From the NCBI GenBank assembly GCA_021296255.1, contig JAGWAU010000006.1, forward strand, positions 111,423-175,422: 64,000 nucleotides of DNA, read 5' to 3'. Shown piece after piece: positions 31,053 to 40,577 of this stretch (position 1 is the stretch's first letter; the number at the start of each line of letters is the position of its first letter). The position numbers and the translations under genes are program-made. This DNA is from Alphaproteobacteria bacterium (lineage in GTDB: Bacteria > Pseudomonadota > Alphaproteobacteria > UBA2966). Below the pieces are notes generated by a model. The model was not told the origin of the DNA. It saw nothing but the letters and a program-made list of their open reading frames with translations, and ran no database searches.

Positions 31053-32897
31053 ATGGGTTGGTTCAACACGAGAGAGACGATCACCGTAGACGCTGACGTC
31101 CTCGTCATCGGCGGCGGCTTCAGCGGCTGCGGCGCCGCTTACGAGGCCGGCCACTGGGGACGCGACATGAAGGTCGTCGTCGTCGAGAAGGCGAACATCG
31201 AGCGCAGCGGCGCGGTCGCCCAGGGCCTCTACGCCATCAACTGCTACATGGGCATGCATTGGGGCGAGAACCAGCCCGAGGATCACGTCCGCTACGCGCG
31301 CAACGACCTCATGGGACTGGTGCGCGAAGACCTCGGCTACGACATCGCACGGCACGTCGACGCCACCGTACACAAGTTCGACGAGTGGGGCCTGCCGATG
31401 ATGCGAGACCCCGAGACCGGCCGCTACCAGCGCGAAGGCAAGTGGCAGATCATGATCCACGGCGAGAGCTACAAGCCGATCATCGCCGAGGCCGCCCAGA
31501 AGTCGGCGGACGAGACCTACAACCGGATCATGGTGACGCACCTGCTTACCGACAAGAAGAACTCCAACCGGATCGCCGGGGCCGTGGGCTTCAGCGTCCG
31601 CAGCGGGGACTTCTACGTCTTCCGGGCCAAGGCAGTGGTCATCACCGCGGGCGGCGCCTCCCACATCTTCCGGCCGCGCGCCGTCGGTGAGGGCATGGGA
31701 CGCACTTGGTACGCCCCCTGGAGCAGCGCCTCGGCCTACGGCCTGCCGATCCCCGTCGGCGCCAAGATGACGCAGATGGAGAACCGTATCGTGCTGGCCC
31801 GCTTCAAGGACGGTTACGGTCCGGTCGGCGCCTATTTCCTGCACCTCAAGACCTATACCAAGAACGCTTACGACGAAGAGTACGAGTCGAAGTGGTACGA
31901 CGACACCAAGGCGATGGTCGGCGACTACATCGACAGGGAACCGGTGCCGACCTGCCTGCGCAACCACGCCATGCTGCGGGAGATGCAGGCCGGCCGCGGC
32001 CCCATCTACATGGAGACACGCGAGGCCTTTCAGGACCCGCACAAAGAGCAGGTCGGCTGGGAGAACTTCCTCGGCATGACCATCGGCCAGGCGGTCGTCT
32101 GGGCCTCCCAGAACATCGACCCGAAGGAGCGCATGTCCGAGCTCACCACTTCAGAGCCCTACGTCATGGGCTCCCACGCCACGTGCTCCGGCGCCTGGAC
32201 CAGCGGTCCGGACGACTACGCGCCGGCGGACTACCGCTGGGGCTACAACCGCATGATGACCGTCGAGGGCCTGTTTGCCGCCGGCGACGCCTGCGGCGGC
32301 ACCGCCCACAAGTTCTCGTCCGGCTCCTTCACCGAGGGCCGCGTCGCCGGCAAGGCGGCGATCAACTACATCAGGGACCTCGGCGAGACGCCCCAGGTGG
32401 ACAACGCCGAGGTCGAGAAGCTCAAGACCACGGTCTACCAGCCCATGGAGCTCTACCAGGTGGGCCGAAACGAGATCGTCGCCGGCACCGTCTCGCCGAC
32501 CTACATCTCGCCGTTGCAGGGCCTCCAGCGCCTCGAGAAAATCATGGACGAGTACTGCGGCGGCATCGCCACCCAGTACATGACCAACGAGCCCATGCTC
32601 GACCGCGGGCTCGAGCTCCTGGGGATGCTGCATGAAGATCTCGACTGCATTGGCGCCGAAGACCTGCACCAGCTGCAGCGGACCTGGGAATTGCACCACC
32701 GCGTCTGGGCCTCCGAATCGGTGACCCACCACACGAAGTTCCGCGAGGAGACGCGCTGGCCCGGCTACTACTACCGCGGCGACCACCCCAAGCTCGACGA
32801 CGGCGACTGGCACGTCTTCACGCTCGGCCGGTACAACCCCGACTCGGAGGACTGGGAGATGGAGAAAGCGCCGGTGCATCACCTCATCGACGACTGA
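31053..32897 (+). CDS. aprA: Adenylylsulfate reductase, alpha subunit
   Basis: The 614-residue FAD subunit starts with DADVLVIGGGFSGCGAAYEAG. It has the substrate-site segments typical of AprA (RSGAVAQGLYAINCYMG, GSHATCSGAWTSGP, FAAGDACGGTAHKFSSGSFTEGR). It oxidises sulfite plus AMP to APS, or the reverse, in the cytoplasm. The gene order sat, aprM, aprB, aprA is a complete sulfite-to-sulfate module. No sulfur-oxidation genes that produce sulfite (dsr, sox) are seen here, so the sulfite may come from sulfonates, which the next transporter may bring in. Confidence 0.96.
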   Translation: MGWFNTRETITVDADVLVIGGGFSGCGAAYEAGHWGRDMKVVVVEKANIERSGAVAQGLYAINCYMGMHWGENQPEDHVRYARNDLMGLVREDLGYDIARHVDATVHKFDEWGLPMMRDPETGRYQREGKWQIMIHGESYKPIIAEAAQKSADETYNRIMVTHLLTDKKNSNRIAGAVGFSVRSGDFYVFRAKAVVITAGGASHIFRPRAVGEGMGRTWYAPWSSASAYGLPIPVGAKMTQMENRIVLARFKDGYGPVGAYFLHLKTYTKNAYDEEYESKWYDDTKAMVGDYIDREPVPTCLRNHAMLREMQAGRGPIYMETREAFQDPHKEQVGWENFLGMTIGQAVVWASQNIDPKERMSELTTSEPYVMGSHATCSGAWTSGPDDYAPADYRWGYNRMMTVEGLFAAGDACGGTAHKFSSGSFTEGRVAGKAAINYIRDLGETPQVDNAEVEKLKTTVYQPMELYQVGRNEIVAGTVSPTYISPLQGLQRLEKIMDEYCGGIATQYMTNEPMLDRGLELLGMLHEDLDCIGAEDLHQLQRTWELHHRVWASESVTHHTKFREETRWPGYYYRGDHPKLDDGDWHVFTLGRYNPDSEDWEMEKAPVHHLIDD

Positions 32898-33257
32898 TCT
32901 GGATCGGCAGTCGAGAGATCGGCCGCTGGCGAGACCTGCCGGGGAAAAGCCTCAACGGGCCCGGACGACGGTGCGCGATGAAGCCCTGAGACCATCGTAC
33001 ACGGCGCTGAATGGGCTGACGCAGGGCTAAGCCGTGGCCTGATACGCGCCGCAGGCCGCGAATAATGCTTCCAGAGCGAAACGGCAGTACGAACGGGGTC
33101 GAACCCCAAGTCCGACCCGGGCGCCGGATCGATCGCGGTACACCCCTGCCGCCACGCGTTGCCGCCTTCGGGCACGACCGGTAAGCTTCTTGGGTTACCG
33201 CCTTTTCCTGATCCGGTCTTCCAAGCAATGACGGCGTGCACAGCGGAGGGACGACAG
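32898..33257. other. Gap between aprA and the ABC transporter
   Basis: No gene is supported in these 360 bases. A degenerate copy of the GTCGGACC palindrome is at 33095-33117. No clear promoter boxes are seen. Confidence 0.5.
33095..33117. repeat. Palindromic repeat copy 4, degenerate
   Basis: GGGGTCGAACCCCAAGTCCGACC resembles the copies at 4311 and 6232 with a few changes that weaken the stem. Confidence 0.45.
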
Positions 33258-34250
33258 ATGATGAATTCACGACGCAGATTCCTGAGACACAGCCTGATCG
33301 CCTTGACGGCCTTGGCACTGGTGAGCGGAGCCTCGGCGGCTCGGGCGGAGGTCGATACGGTCCGCATCAACTCGGCCGCGTTTCCGATCTCCGCGCCGAT
33401 CCACGTCGCCCTTCTGCTGAAGCTGTTCGACAAGGCGGGTTTGAACGTCAAGGTGCAGGACTTCCCGTCCGGCGCCGAGGCGATGGAAGGTTTTCGCGCG
33501 GGCCGTGCGGATTTCGTCGTCACCGCGTTCCTACCGACGTCGATTCTCGCTTCACGGGCAGACGTGAGGATCGTGTCCACCCTGGCGGGCGCGGAGAAGG
33601 CGCTGATCATCATGTCCGGACCGGACATCGACGGCCCCGCCGATCTCAAAGGCAAGAAGATCGGTCTTTTGACCCGGTCTGATTCTGCTTTCTTGCTCGA
33701 CAGGTATCTCCAGGCCGGAGGTCTGACCTTCGACGACGTCGAGCTTCTCAACCTCACCCCCAGCGACCAGATGGCAGCGCTGAAGAACGGCGACGTGGCG
33801 GCCGTGGCCGTGTGGCAGCCGTTCGGGCTTATGAGAGATCGCCTGTTCCCGGACCAGGAGATCAAGGTCCTGGCCGATCAGAGCACCGTGAACATGGGGC
33901 GGATCTGGTCCTCGTTCATCGCCGAGACGAAATTCATCGAGGAGAATCCGGAGACGACGCGCAAGGTCCTGGGCGTGCTGCAGGAAGCCAAGGAGTGGAT
34001 AGACAATGCCTCCGAAGCGGAGCAGACGGAGCTTCTGGCGGGTTACTACCGTCTCAAGGAACCGCTGTTCAAGGCGTACTTTCCAATGTGGAAGCCGAGG
34101 CTCAATCTCACCGACGAGGTCGCGGGAGAGATGTCCACCATGATGAACTGGGCGCTGAAGCAGGGGATCATCGAGAAATCCGTCGATTTCAAATCCATAT
34201 TCGCAACGGATGTTCTCGGGTCAGTCAATCCGGGCCTCCTGTCGGAATAG
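33258..34250 (+). CDS. ABC transporter substrate-binding protein (nitrate/sulfonate/NMT1-like)
   Basis: The 330-residue protein starts MMNSRRRFLRHSLIALTALA, a Tat-like twin-Arg signal peptide. It then shows the SsuA/TauA/NMT1 pattern: VRINSAAFPISAPIHVALLLKLFDKAGL, GFRAGRADFVVTAFLPTSIL and LTPSDQMAALKNGDVAAVAVWQPF. GGAGGG precedes ATG 33258 by 7 bases. It is the binding protein of the transporter encoded by the next three genes. Substrates of the family include sulfonates, nitrate and thiamine precursors. Its position after the sulfite-oxidising operon makes a sulfonate attractive, but not certain. Confidence 0.88.
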   Translation: MMNSRRRFLRHSLIALTALALVSGASAARAEVDTVRINSAAFPISAPIHVALLLKLFDKAGLNVKVQDFPSGAEAMEGFRAGRADFVVTAFLPTSILASRADVRIVSTLAGAEKALIIMSGPDIDGPADLKGKKIGLLTRSDSAFLLDRYLQAGGLTFDDVELLNLTPSDQMAALKNGDVAAVAVWQPFGLMRDRLFPDQEIKVLADQSTVNMGRIWSSFIAETKFIEENPETTRKVLGVLQEAKEWIDNASEAEQTELLAGYYRLKEPLFKAYFPMWKPRLNLTDEVAGEMSTMMNWALKQGIIEKSVDFKSIFATDVLGSVNPGLLSE

Positions 34251-34381
34251 CGCTCCTGCGCGCAAGCCGGCCGCGGATGCCGTCGGAGAGCCGGCGCCCG
34301 GTACCGCCTCGGGTCCATGCCCGCGCTGACAGATGACCCGGGCCGTGGCCGGCGCCGCCACACTGGTCGGGGGTCCGGGCC

Positions 34382-35137
34382 GTGTTGAGGCTGTCCGCCG
34401 CCAGCAAGCGGTTTCACGATGACGGACCTTGGGTCCTGAAGGACATCGAGCTCACGATCCCGGAAAGCAGCTTCTTCTGCCTGCTGGGGCCGAGCGGATG
34501 CGGCAAGTCGACCATCCTCAACATGATCGCGGGTTTCGAAGCTGCCAATTCCGGAACCATCGTGCTCCGGAACCGGCCCATCGTCGCGCCGGGGCCGGAC
34601 CGTTTCGTGATCTTTCAGGAGGCGGGCACGGCGCTCTTCTCGTGGCTCAACGTGCGCGAGAACATAGAGTTCGGCATGAGGGTGCAGGGGCGGCGGAGGG
34701 CGGAGCGCCATCCGGTCGTGGACCGTTACCTGTCCATGGTGGGCCTCTCCGATCACGGCAGCAAGTTTCCCGACGAGCTTTCCGGCGGCATGAAACAGCG
34801 CCTGCAGCTCGCGCGGGCGCTGGCCCTCGAACCCGAAATCCTGTTGATGGACGAACCGTTCGGCGCACTCGACGCGATCACGCGGCGACGGCTGCAGCAT
34901 GCGGTGCGGAGCATATGGCGGGAGACCGGAAGTACTGTCATCTTCGTTACCCATGACATTGAGGAGGCCATCTTTCTCGGCACACACATCGCGGTGATGA
35001 CGGCGGGACCCGGAGCCACGATCAAGTGCCAGATGCCATGCGAGGTTTCTGAGCCGCGCGATCCTTCCAATCCCGAATTCGGGGGCTTCTACAAGTCGAT
35101 CGAGGAACTCATACGCGAAGAAATAGGTGACGAATGA
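34382..35137 (+). CDS. ABC transporter ATPase (SsuB/TauB-like)
   Basis: The 251-residue protein has Walker A GPSGCGKST (residues 34-42), signature LSGGMKQRLQLARALALEPE and Walker B ILLMDEPFGALDA, followed by the switch His in VTHDIEEAIFLG. It powers import by the two permeases that follow. The start is GTG 34382. Its end overlaps the first permease start by 4 bases (ATGA), so the genes are coupled. Confidence 0.93.
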   Translation: MLRLSAASKRFHDDGPWVLKDIELTIPESSFFCLLGPSGCGKSTILNMIAGFEAANSGTIVLRNRPIVAPGPDRFVIFQEAGTALFSWLNVRENIEFGMRVQGRRRAERHPVVDRYLSMVGLSDHGSKFPDELSGGMKQRLQLARALALEPEILLMDEPFGALDAITRRRLQHAVRSIWRETGSTVIFVTHDIEEAIFLGTHIAVMTAGPGATIKCQMPCEVSEPRDPSNPEFGGFYKSIEELIREEIGDE

Positions 35138-35895
35138 GAGCCGCTGCCGTTCGCACGCTCTCCCTGCTGCTGTTGCTGGCGCTCTGGGAGTCGGCAGGTC
35201 GCTTGTGGCTCGATCCGCTGCAGCTGCCGCCGCCGAGCGGCGTCGCCGCACGCGCCTGGGACCTGTCGGCTACCGGGGAATTATGGACCCATATCGCGGC
35301 GAGTCTGGGACGTGTGATCATCGGCTATGCCGCCGGCTCGGCCATCGGCATCGTTCTCGGGTGCTTCGTCGGCGCCGTGCCCGTCATGCGTGATTTCTTC
35401 TCTTTGCCGATTCGCTTCTTTCGCTCGGTGAACCCGCTGGCCCTGGTGCCGCTCATGATCCTGTGGTTCGGCGTCGGCGAGCTCTCCAAGGTCATTCTCA
35501 TCGCCTACCTGGTGACGATCGTCGTCCTCTACAACACGGCGCTCGGGATCGAGACCATCCCGGCGGACCGTATCCGCGCGGGAAGATGCTTCGGCCTGAC
35601 GGGGATCGCCCTGTTCGTCCGCGTCATCGTGCCTGCCGCCGCTCCCGGTATCCTGACGGGACTGCGCCTCGGGATGGGGTTCGCGGTCTTGGTAGTGATC
35701 GGCGCGGAGATGGTCGGCGCGTCGGAAGGTATCGGCTATTTCATACTGTTGGGCCGCCAGTACGTCGCGATCGACGACATCTTCGTGGGCCTCCTGAGCC
35801 TCGGCGTGATGGGAGTCCTGTTGAACCAGGTATTCCTGCTGATCAGGAACCGTCTATTGCGGCGCTACGTCCGCACGATCCTTTACCGGGGTTAG
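35134..35895 (+). CDS. ABC transporter permease (SsuC/TauC-like), first of two
   Basis: The 253-residue protein has six or so membrane segments and the permease EAA-like loop (GRCFGLTGIALFVRVIVPAAAPGILTGL). FRSVNPLALVPLMILWFGVGELSK is the family's conserved stretch. It works with a second permease at 35901, which is related in sequence. Many transporters of this group use a permease homodimer; this one may use a heterodimer. Confidence 0.92.
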   Translation: MRAAAVRTLSLLLLLALWESAGRLWLDPLQLPPPSGVAARAWDLSATGELWTHIAASLGRVIIGYAAGSAIGIVLGCFVGAVPVMRDFFSLPIRFFRSVNPLALVPLMILWFGVGELSKVILIAYLVTIVVLYNTALGIETIPADRIRAGRCFGLTGIALFVRVIVPAAAPGILTGLRLGMGFAVLVVIGAEMVGASEGIGYFILLGRQYVAIDDIFVGLLSLGVMGVLLNQVFLLIRNRLLRRYVRTILYRG

Positions 35896-35900
35896 GCCAA

Positions 35901-36665
35901 ATGCCCCCGCCGCGGATCTCCAAACGCACCATGCGACAGGTCCTGTCCATCATCATTCTGATTGTTTCGTGGCAGTTCGTATCGTGGCTTGCGGACGACC
36001 GCGCGATCGTGCCACCGGTACAAGATCTGCTGGCCAAGCTGTTCGACATGACGGCGAGTTTCGAGTTGTTCGTCCACGGGCTGGACAGCCTGCGCCGCGT
36101 CCTCGTCGCCTTCGCGCTCGGCGCGTCGGGCGGTGTGATCCTGGGCCTCGCGGCGGGTGCCGTCCGCCCGCTTTGGACGTTCCTCGAAGTTCCCCTGGAT
36201 TTCATACGGTCGATCCCCCCGATCGGGTTCGTGCCGCTGGCCATCGCGTGGTTCGGGATCGGCGAGTTTTCCAAATACCTCGTGATCGCCTACCTCACCG
36301 TGATCGTTGTCGCCTTCGGCACGGTCTCGGGGATTCGCCAGGTGGACCCGACACGGATCCGTGCCGCACGGTGCATGGGTCTGTCCGGCTGGCGGCTTTT
36401 CCGGCACGTCGTCATCCCGTCGGCCAGCCGCGGCATCATCGGTTCCCTGCACCTGTCATTGGGGCTGTCGTTCATCTCGCTCGTAGCCGTGGAGATCGTC
36501 GGCTCCACCAGCGGCCTCGGTTTCATCATCATGGACAGCCGGCTGCTGCTTCAGACCGACCGCATGATCGTCTCGATCATCACCATCGGCGTGCTGGGCA
36601 TCCTCACCGTGCTGATCTTCGGCCTGCTGCTGCGTCTGCTGGGCCTCACCCGGTTCACGCGGTGA
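35901..36665 (+). CDS. ABC transporter permease (SsuC/TauC-like), second of two
   Basis: The 254-residue protein, from ATG 35901, has the same pattern as the first permease: FIRSIPPIGFVPLAIAWFGIGEFSK and the loop ARCMGLSGWRLFRHVVIPSASRGIIGSL. It starts 5 bases after the first permease ends. A longer overlapping frame starting inside the first permease was rejected. Confidence 0.92.
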   Translation: MPPPRISKRTMRQVLSIIILIVSWQFVSWLADDRAIVPPVQDLLAKLFDMTASFELFVHGLDSLRRVLVAFALGASGGVILGLAAGAVRPLWTFLEVPLDFIRSIPPIGFVPLAIAWFGIGEFSKYLVIAYLTVIVVAFGTVSGIRQVDPTRIRAARCMGLSGWRLFRHVVIPSASRGIIGSLHLSLGLSFISLVAVEIVGSTSGLGFIIMDSRLLLQTDRMIVSIITIGVLGILTVLIFGLLLRLLGLTRFTR

Positions 36666-36789
36666 TGCGCGACGGGTATTCCCACCGGCCGGCCCGCGTC
36701 CGACGACGATGGAGCGGACGTGCCGATGCGGATATAGTTTTGTCCTCACCCTTCTCGCATCTCGGGTTTCCGCCTACCGTAACGCCCCG

Positions 36790-38204
36790 ATGAACTTCGA
36801 AGAGTATTCGTCCTACGACGGCCTCGGCCTCGCCGCCCTCGTGCGGGAGGGCGAGGTCACGCCGGGAGAGCCGCTCGAGGCCGCCATCGGGCGAATCGAG
36901 GAGATCGACCCGGGACTCAACGCCGTGATCCATAAGACCTACGAGCGGGCGCGGACGACCGTCGCGGACGGATTGCCCGACGGGCCCTTTCGGGGCGTGC
37001 CGTTCCTTCTCAAGGACCTCGCAGTTTTCTGCGAGGGGATGCCGACCGCCTTCGGCAGTCGTTTGTTCGTTGATTTCGTACCCGATCACGACAGCACCCT
37101 GGTGGAGCGCCAGCGAGCCGCGGGTCTGGTGATCCTGGGGAAGACCAACACGCCCGAATTCGGCATCTGTGCCGCCACCGAATCCCTGCTGTACGGCGAC
37201 TGTCTCAATCCGTGGAATCGGTCCCGCTCGCCGGGAGGGTCGAGCGGCGGAGCCGCGGTGGCCGTCGCGACCGGCATGGTGCCTCTCGCCCACGCGACCG
37301 ATGCCGGCGGTTCGATCCGCATTCCGGCCGCCAACTGCGGGCTCTTCGGTCTCAAGCCGACGCGGGGCCGCACGCCTCAGGGGCCCGATCTCGGTGAAGG
37401 CCTGTGCGGCATGTCGACCGGCCACTGCGTGTCGCGCTCGGTGCGCGACAGCGCCGCGTTACTGGACGCCACGCACGGTCCGGCCCCCGGTGATCCCTAC
37501 GCCGCGCCCGCCACAAGGACCGCCTTTCTCGACGAGGTCGGCGCCGATCCGGGCACACTGAAAATCGCCCTCGCCACCGAGACCTACGATGGCCGGGCCA
37601 TCCACCCGGAGTGCGCCGCTGCCGCCGAGGCGGCGGCCCGCCTGTGCGAGAACTTGGGTCACCGCGTGGAGGTCGCGCGGCCCGACATCGACGTGGCGGC
37701 GATGCGTGATGCCTGGCGGGTCATTGCCGCGGCCAATCTCTGGGCGGTGATGACGGCACGCTGCCGAGCGCTCGGGCGTGCGCCCCGCCCCGACGACGTG
37801 GAGCCGATCACCTGGCTTTGGGCACAGGAAGGCCGGCACCGGAGCGGCGCCGACCTGTACGCGGCCATCCAGGGCATGCACCGGGTCGGACGTGCGCTGG
37901 GCGAGTTCTTCGAGCGCTACGACGTTCTGTTGAACAGCACCATGGCCAACCCCCCGTTGCCGCTCGGCTTCATGGATACGACCGGCGACGACCTAGACGA
38001 CTACATCGACCGCCAGCTCCTCGACGAGATCCCGTTCACGCCGCTCTTCAACGAGAGCGGCGGCGCGGCGATGTCGGTACCGAGGACTGCCTGCCGGTGG
38101 GGGTTCACTTCGGCGCAGACCTCGGCGGCGAGGCGCTCCTACTGCGTCTTGCCGGCCAGCTCGAAGAGGCTCGTCCCTGGGCACACCGACGGCCTCCGAC
38201 CTGA
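36790..38204 (+). pseudogene. Amidase-family gene with a C-terminal frameshift
   Basis: From ATG 36790 the frame shows the amidase signature GGSSGGAAVAVATGMVPLAHATDAGGSIRIPA, with the Ser/Ser pair, and the early Lys in LLKDLAV. Near 38075-38090 the frame goes from [11 protein letters not shown] into an unrelated tail. The expected tail ([20 protein letters not shown], then [11 protein letters not shown]) appears in another frame and ends at 38204. A few residues at the join (usually a Pro-Leu-His-Trp stretch) are missing, so it is a small deletion. The catalytic core is intact, so a protein with an altered C-terminus might still be made. Confidence 0.75.
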
Positions 38205-38368
38205 ATACTAGGTGACCGCCGGCACACCGATCCACGCCATCCTCGATGACTGTGCCGCCCCTCCCCCCTGCTCCCCCATTGGGCATCTCCACGCCATGGG
38301 TTAAAATCTTCGTCGCTTCATGCACTAGAGTGGAGTGAGGCGCGTCAATACCAGGGGAGGACTCGGAG

Positions 38369-39538
38369 ATGTTCCGACAGTTCATGGGAGTCGCGGCCGC
38401 CGCAGCATTGCTGGCAAGCCCTGCTACCGCCGAAAAAGTGAAGATCGGCTTCGTTACCACACTGACCACCGGCGCCGGCGTTATCGGTCGCGACATGCGC
38501 GACGCGGTCGACCTTGGCCTCGACCACATCGGCCACAAGATGGCCGGCCTCGATGTCGAGGTGATTTACGAGGACGACGGTTTCAAGCCGGAGATCGGCA
38601 AGCAGAAGACCGAGAAACTGGTTCAGAAGGACAAGGTGAACTTCGTCGCGGGCTACATCTGGAGCCACGTGCTGCTCGCCTCCCACAAGACCGTCGTCAA
38701 CGCCGACACGTTCCTGATCAGCTCCAACGCCGGCCCCTCGCAGCTCGCCGGCAAGCTCTGCAACGAAAACTTCTTCTCGACCTCGTGGCAGAACGACCAG
38801 ACGCCGATGGCCATGGGCGAGGTGCTGAACCAGCGCGGCATCAAGTCGCTCTACGTCATGTCGCCCAACTACGCCGCCGGCAAGAACATGGTGGCCGGCG
38901 TCGAGCGCACCTATAGAGGCGAGATCGTCGCCAAGGACCTGACCAAGTTCCCGGATCAGCTCGACTTCTCGGCCGAGCTGGCCAAGGTTCGAGCGGCCAA
39001 GCCGGACGCGCTCTTCGTCTTCTATCCCGGCAAGCACGGCACCCAGTTCTTCAAGCAGTATCAGCAATCGGGCCTCAAGGGGAACGTGCCGCTCTATTCG
39101 GTGTTCACGGTGGATTCGATGAACCTGCCGCTCCTGAAGGACCAAGCCGAGGGCAGCTTGATGACCCAGTTCTGGGCGCCGGACCTCGATACCCCGGCCA
39201 ACAAGCGGTTCGTCTCGGGGTACCGCGATAAGTATGGGCGCTATCCCTCCTTCTACGCGGCCCAGAGCTACGACACGGTGTTCCTGATCAAGAGTGCCGT
39301 CGAGGCCGTCAACGGCGACCTCGGCAACCGTGACGGCATGCGCGCCGCCATGCGCAAGGCAAACTTCGAATCGGTGCGGGGCCCGTACAAGTACGGAAAC
39401 AATCACTTCCCGATCCAGAACTTCTACCTGCGCCACGTGGTGAAGGACGCGGATGGGAACTTCACGACCAAGATTCTCTCGACGGTCCTCGAGGACCACC
39501 AGGACAGCTACGCCAAGGACTGCAAGATGTCCTGGTAG
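38369..39538 (+). CDS. Branched-chain-type ABC transporter substrate-binding protein
   Basis: The 389-residue protein starts with a short signal peptide (MFRQFMGVAAAAALLASPATA) and has the Peripla_BP_6 pattern: VKIGFVTTLTTGAGVIGRDMRDAVDLGLDHIG and later FYAAQSYDTVFLIKSAVEAVNGD. Such binding proteins serve Liv-type transporters for amino acids and, often, aromatic acids. GGGGAGG stands 10 bases before ATG 38369. A strong terminator-like hairpin follows the gene, which would keep this protein in excess over the permeases. The nearby aromatic genes suggest an aromatic acid ligand. Confidence 0.9.
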   Translation: MFRQFMGVAAAAALLASPATAEKVKIGFVTTLTTGAGVIGRDMRDAVDLGLDHIGHKMAGLDVEVIYEDDGFKPEIGKQKTEKLVQKDKVNFVAGYIWSHVLLASHKTVVNADTFLISSNAGPSQLAGKLCNENFFSTSWQNDQTPMAMGEVLNQRGIKSLYVMSPNYAAGKNMVAGVERTYRGEIVAKDLTKFPDQLDFSAELAKVRAAKPDALFVFYPGKHGTQFFKQYQQSGLKGNVPLYSVFTVDSMNLPLLKDQAEGSLMTQFWAPDLDTPANKRFVSGYRDKYGRYPSFYAAQSYDTVFLIKSAVEAVNGDLGNRDGMRAAMRKANFESVRGPYKYGNNHFPIQNFYLRHVVKDADGNFTTKILSTVLEDHQDSYAKDCKMSW

Positions 39539-39551
39539 GGTCATTCGCTCC

Positions 39552-39590
39552 GAGAACCGCGGGGGCGCCGCCGCGCGCCCCCGTTCTCTT
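39552..39590 (+). terminator. Stem-loop after the binding-protein gene
   Basis: GAGAA (39552-39556) pairs with TTCTC (39584-39588), and CGGGGGCGC (39560-39568) with GCGCCCCCG (39575-39583), with a 3-base bulge at 39557-39559. It is followed by TT only. It probably acts as a partial terminator between the binding protein and permease genes. Confidence 0.65.
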
Positions 39591-39650
39591 GAGGGAAAGG
39601 CACGCGCGGGGCGAATGGCCGCATCCGGCGAGACCATGTCATAGTCCCCC

Positions 39651-40574
39651 ATGGACTGGATCCTCCTCCTCGAGCAGTGCCTGAACGGCCTGCAGCTCGG
39701 CATCCTGCTGTTCCTGCTGGCGGCCGGGCTGACGTTGGTGTTCGGCATCATGGATCTCGTCAACCTGGCGCACGGCTCGCTCTACATGATGGGCGCCTAT
39801 TTCGCGACCACCTTCGCCGGCTGGACCGGCTCGTTCCTGCTCGGCGCGCTGCTCGCGCTGCCGGCGGCGCTGTTGCTCGGCATCGTCGTCGAGGTCGTGG
39901 CGCTTCGCACGCTCTACTCCCGGGACCACCTCGACCAAGTCCTCGCCACCTTCGGGCTCATCCTCTTCTTCAACGAGCTCGCACGCATCGTCTGGGGCCC
40001 GGCGGGTCTCGACCTGTCGCTCCCGGCCTTCCTCGAGACGAGCGTCGAACTCCTGCCCGGCGTCCCCTACCCCACCTACCGCATCGCCATCATCGTCACC
40101 GGGCTCCTCGTCGCCGGCGGCATGTATGCGCTCGTGAACCACACGCGCATCGGCATGCTGATCCGTGCCGGTGCCTCGAATCGCGGGATGGTGAGCGCGC
40201 TCGGCGTCAACATCCGGCTCCTCTATACACTCGTGTTCGGCCTGGGTACCGTGCTCGCGGCGCTCGCCGGCCTGATGGCGGCGCCCATCCTCACCGTGCA
40301 AATCGGCATGGGCGAGACCATCCTGATCCTAGCCTTCGTGGTCATCGTCATCGGCGGCATCGGCTCGATCCGCGGCGCCTTCGTCGCCGCTATCCTTGTC
40401 GGCCTGATCGACACTGTCGGGCGGGCCTTCCTCGCCGACTTCCTGCGCCTCTTTCTCACGAACCAAGTGGCCGAGACGGCCGGGCCCGCCATGTCGTCGA
40501 TGCTGATCTACATCCTCATGGCGGCCGTCCTGGCGACTCGGCCTCGGGGCCTGTTCCCGCCGCGGGGGCACTAA
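39651..40574 (+). CDS. Branched-chain-type ABC transporter permease, LivH-like
   Basis: The 307-residue integral membrane protein begins LLEQCLNGLQLGILLFLLAAG and has FGIMDLVNLAHGSLYMMGAYF, the LivH hallmark. The inner loop (GASNRGMVSALGVNIRLLYTLVFGLG) contacts the ATPase. It is the first of two different permeases of this importer. Confidence 0.93.
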   Translation: MDWILLLEQCLNGLQLGILLFLLAAGLTLVFGIMDLVNLAHGSLYMMGAYFATTFAGWTGSFLLGALLALPAALLLGIVVEVVALRTLYSRDHLDQVLATFGLILFFNELARIVWGPAGLDLSLPAFLETSVELLPGVPYPTYRIAIIVTGLLVAGGMYALVNHTRIGMLIRAGASNRGMVSALGVNIRLLYTLVFGLGTVLAALAGLMAAPILTVQIGMGETILILAFVVIVIGGIGSIRGAFVAAILVGLIDTVGRAFLADFLRLFLTNQVAETAGPAMSSMLIYILMAAVLATRPRGLFPPRGH

Positions 40575-40577
40575 GTC

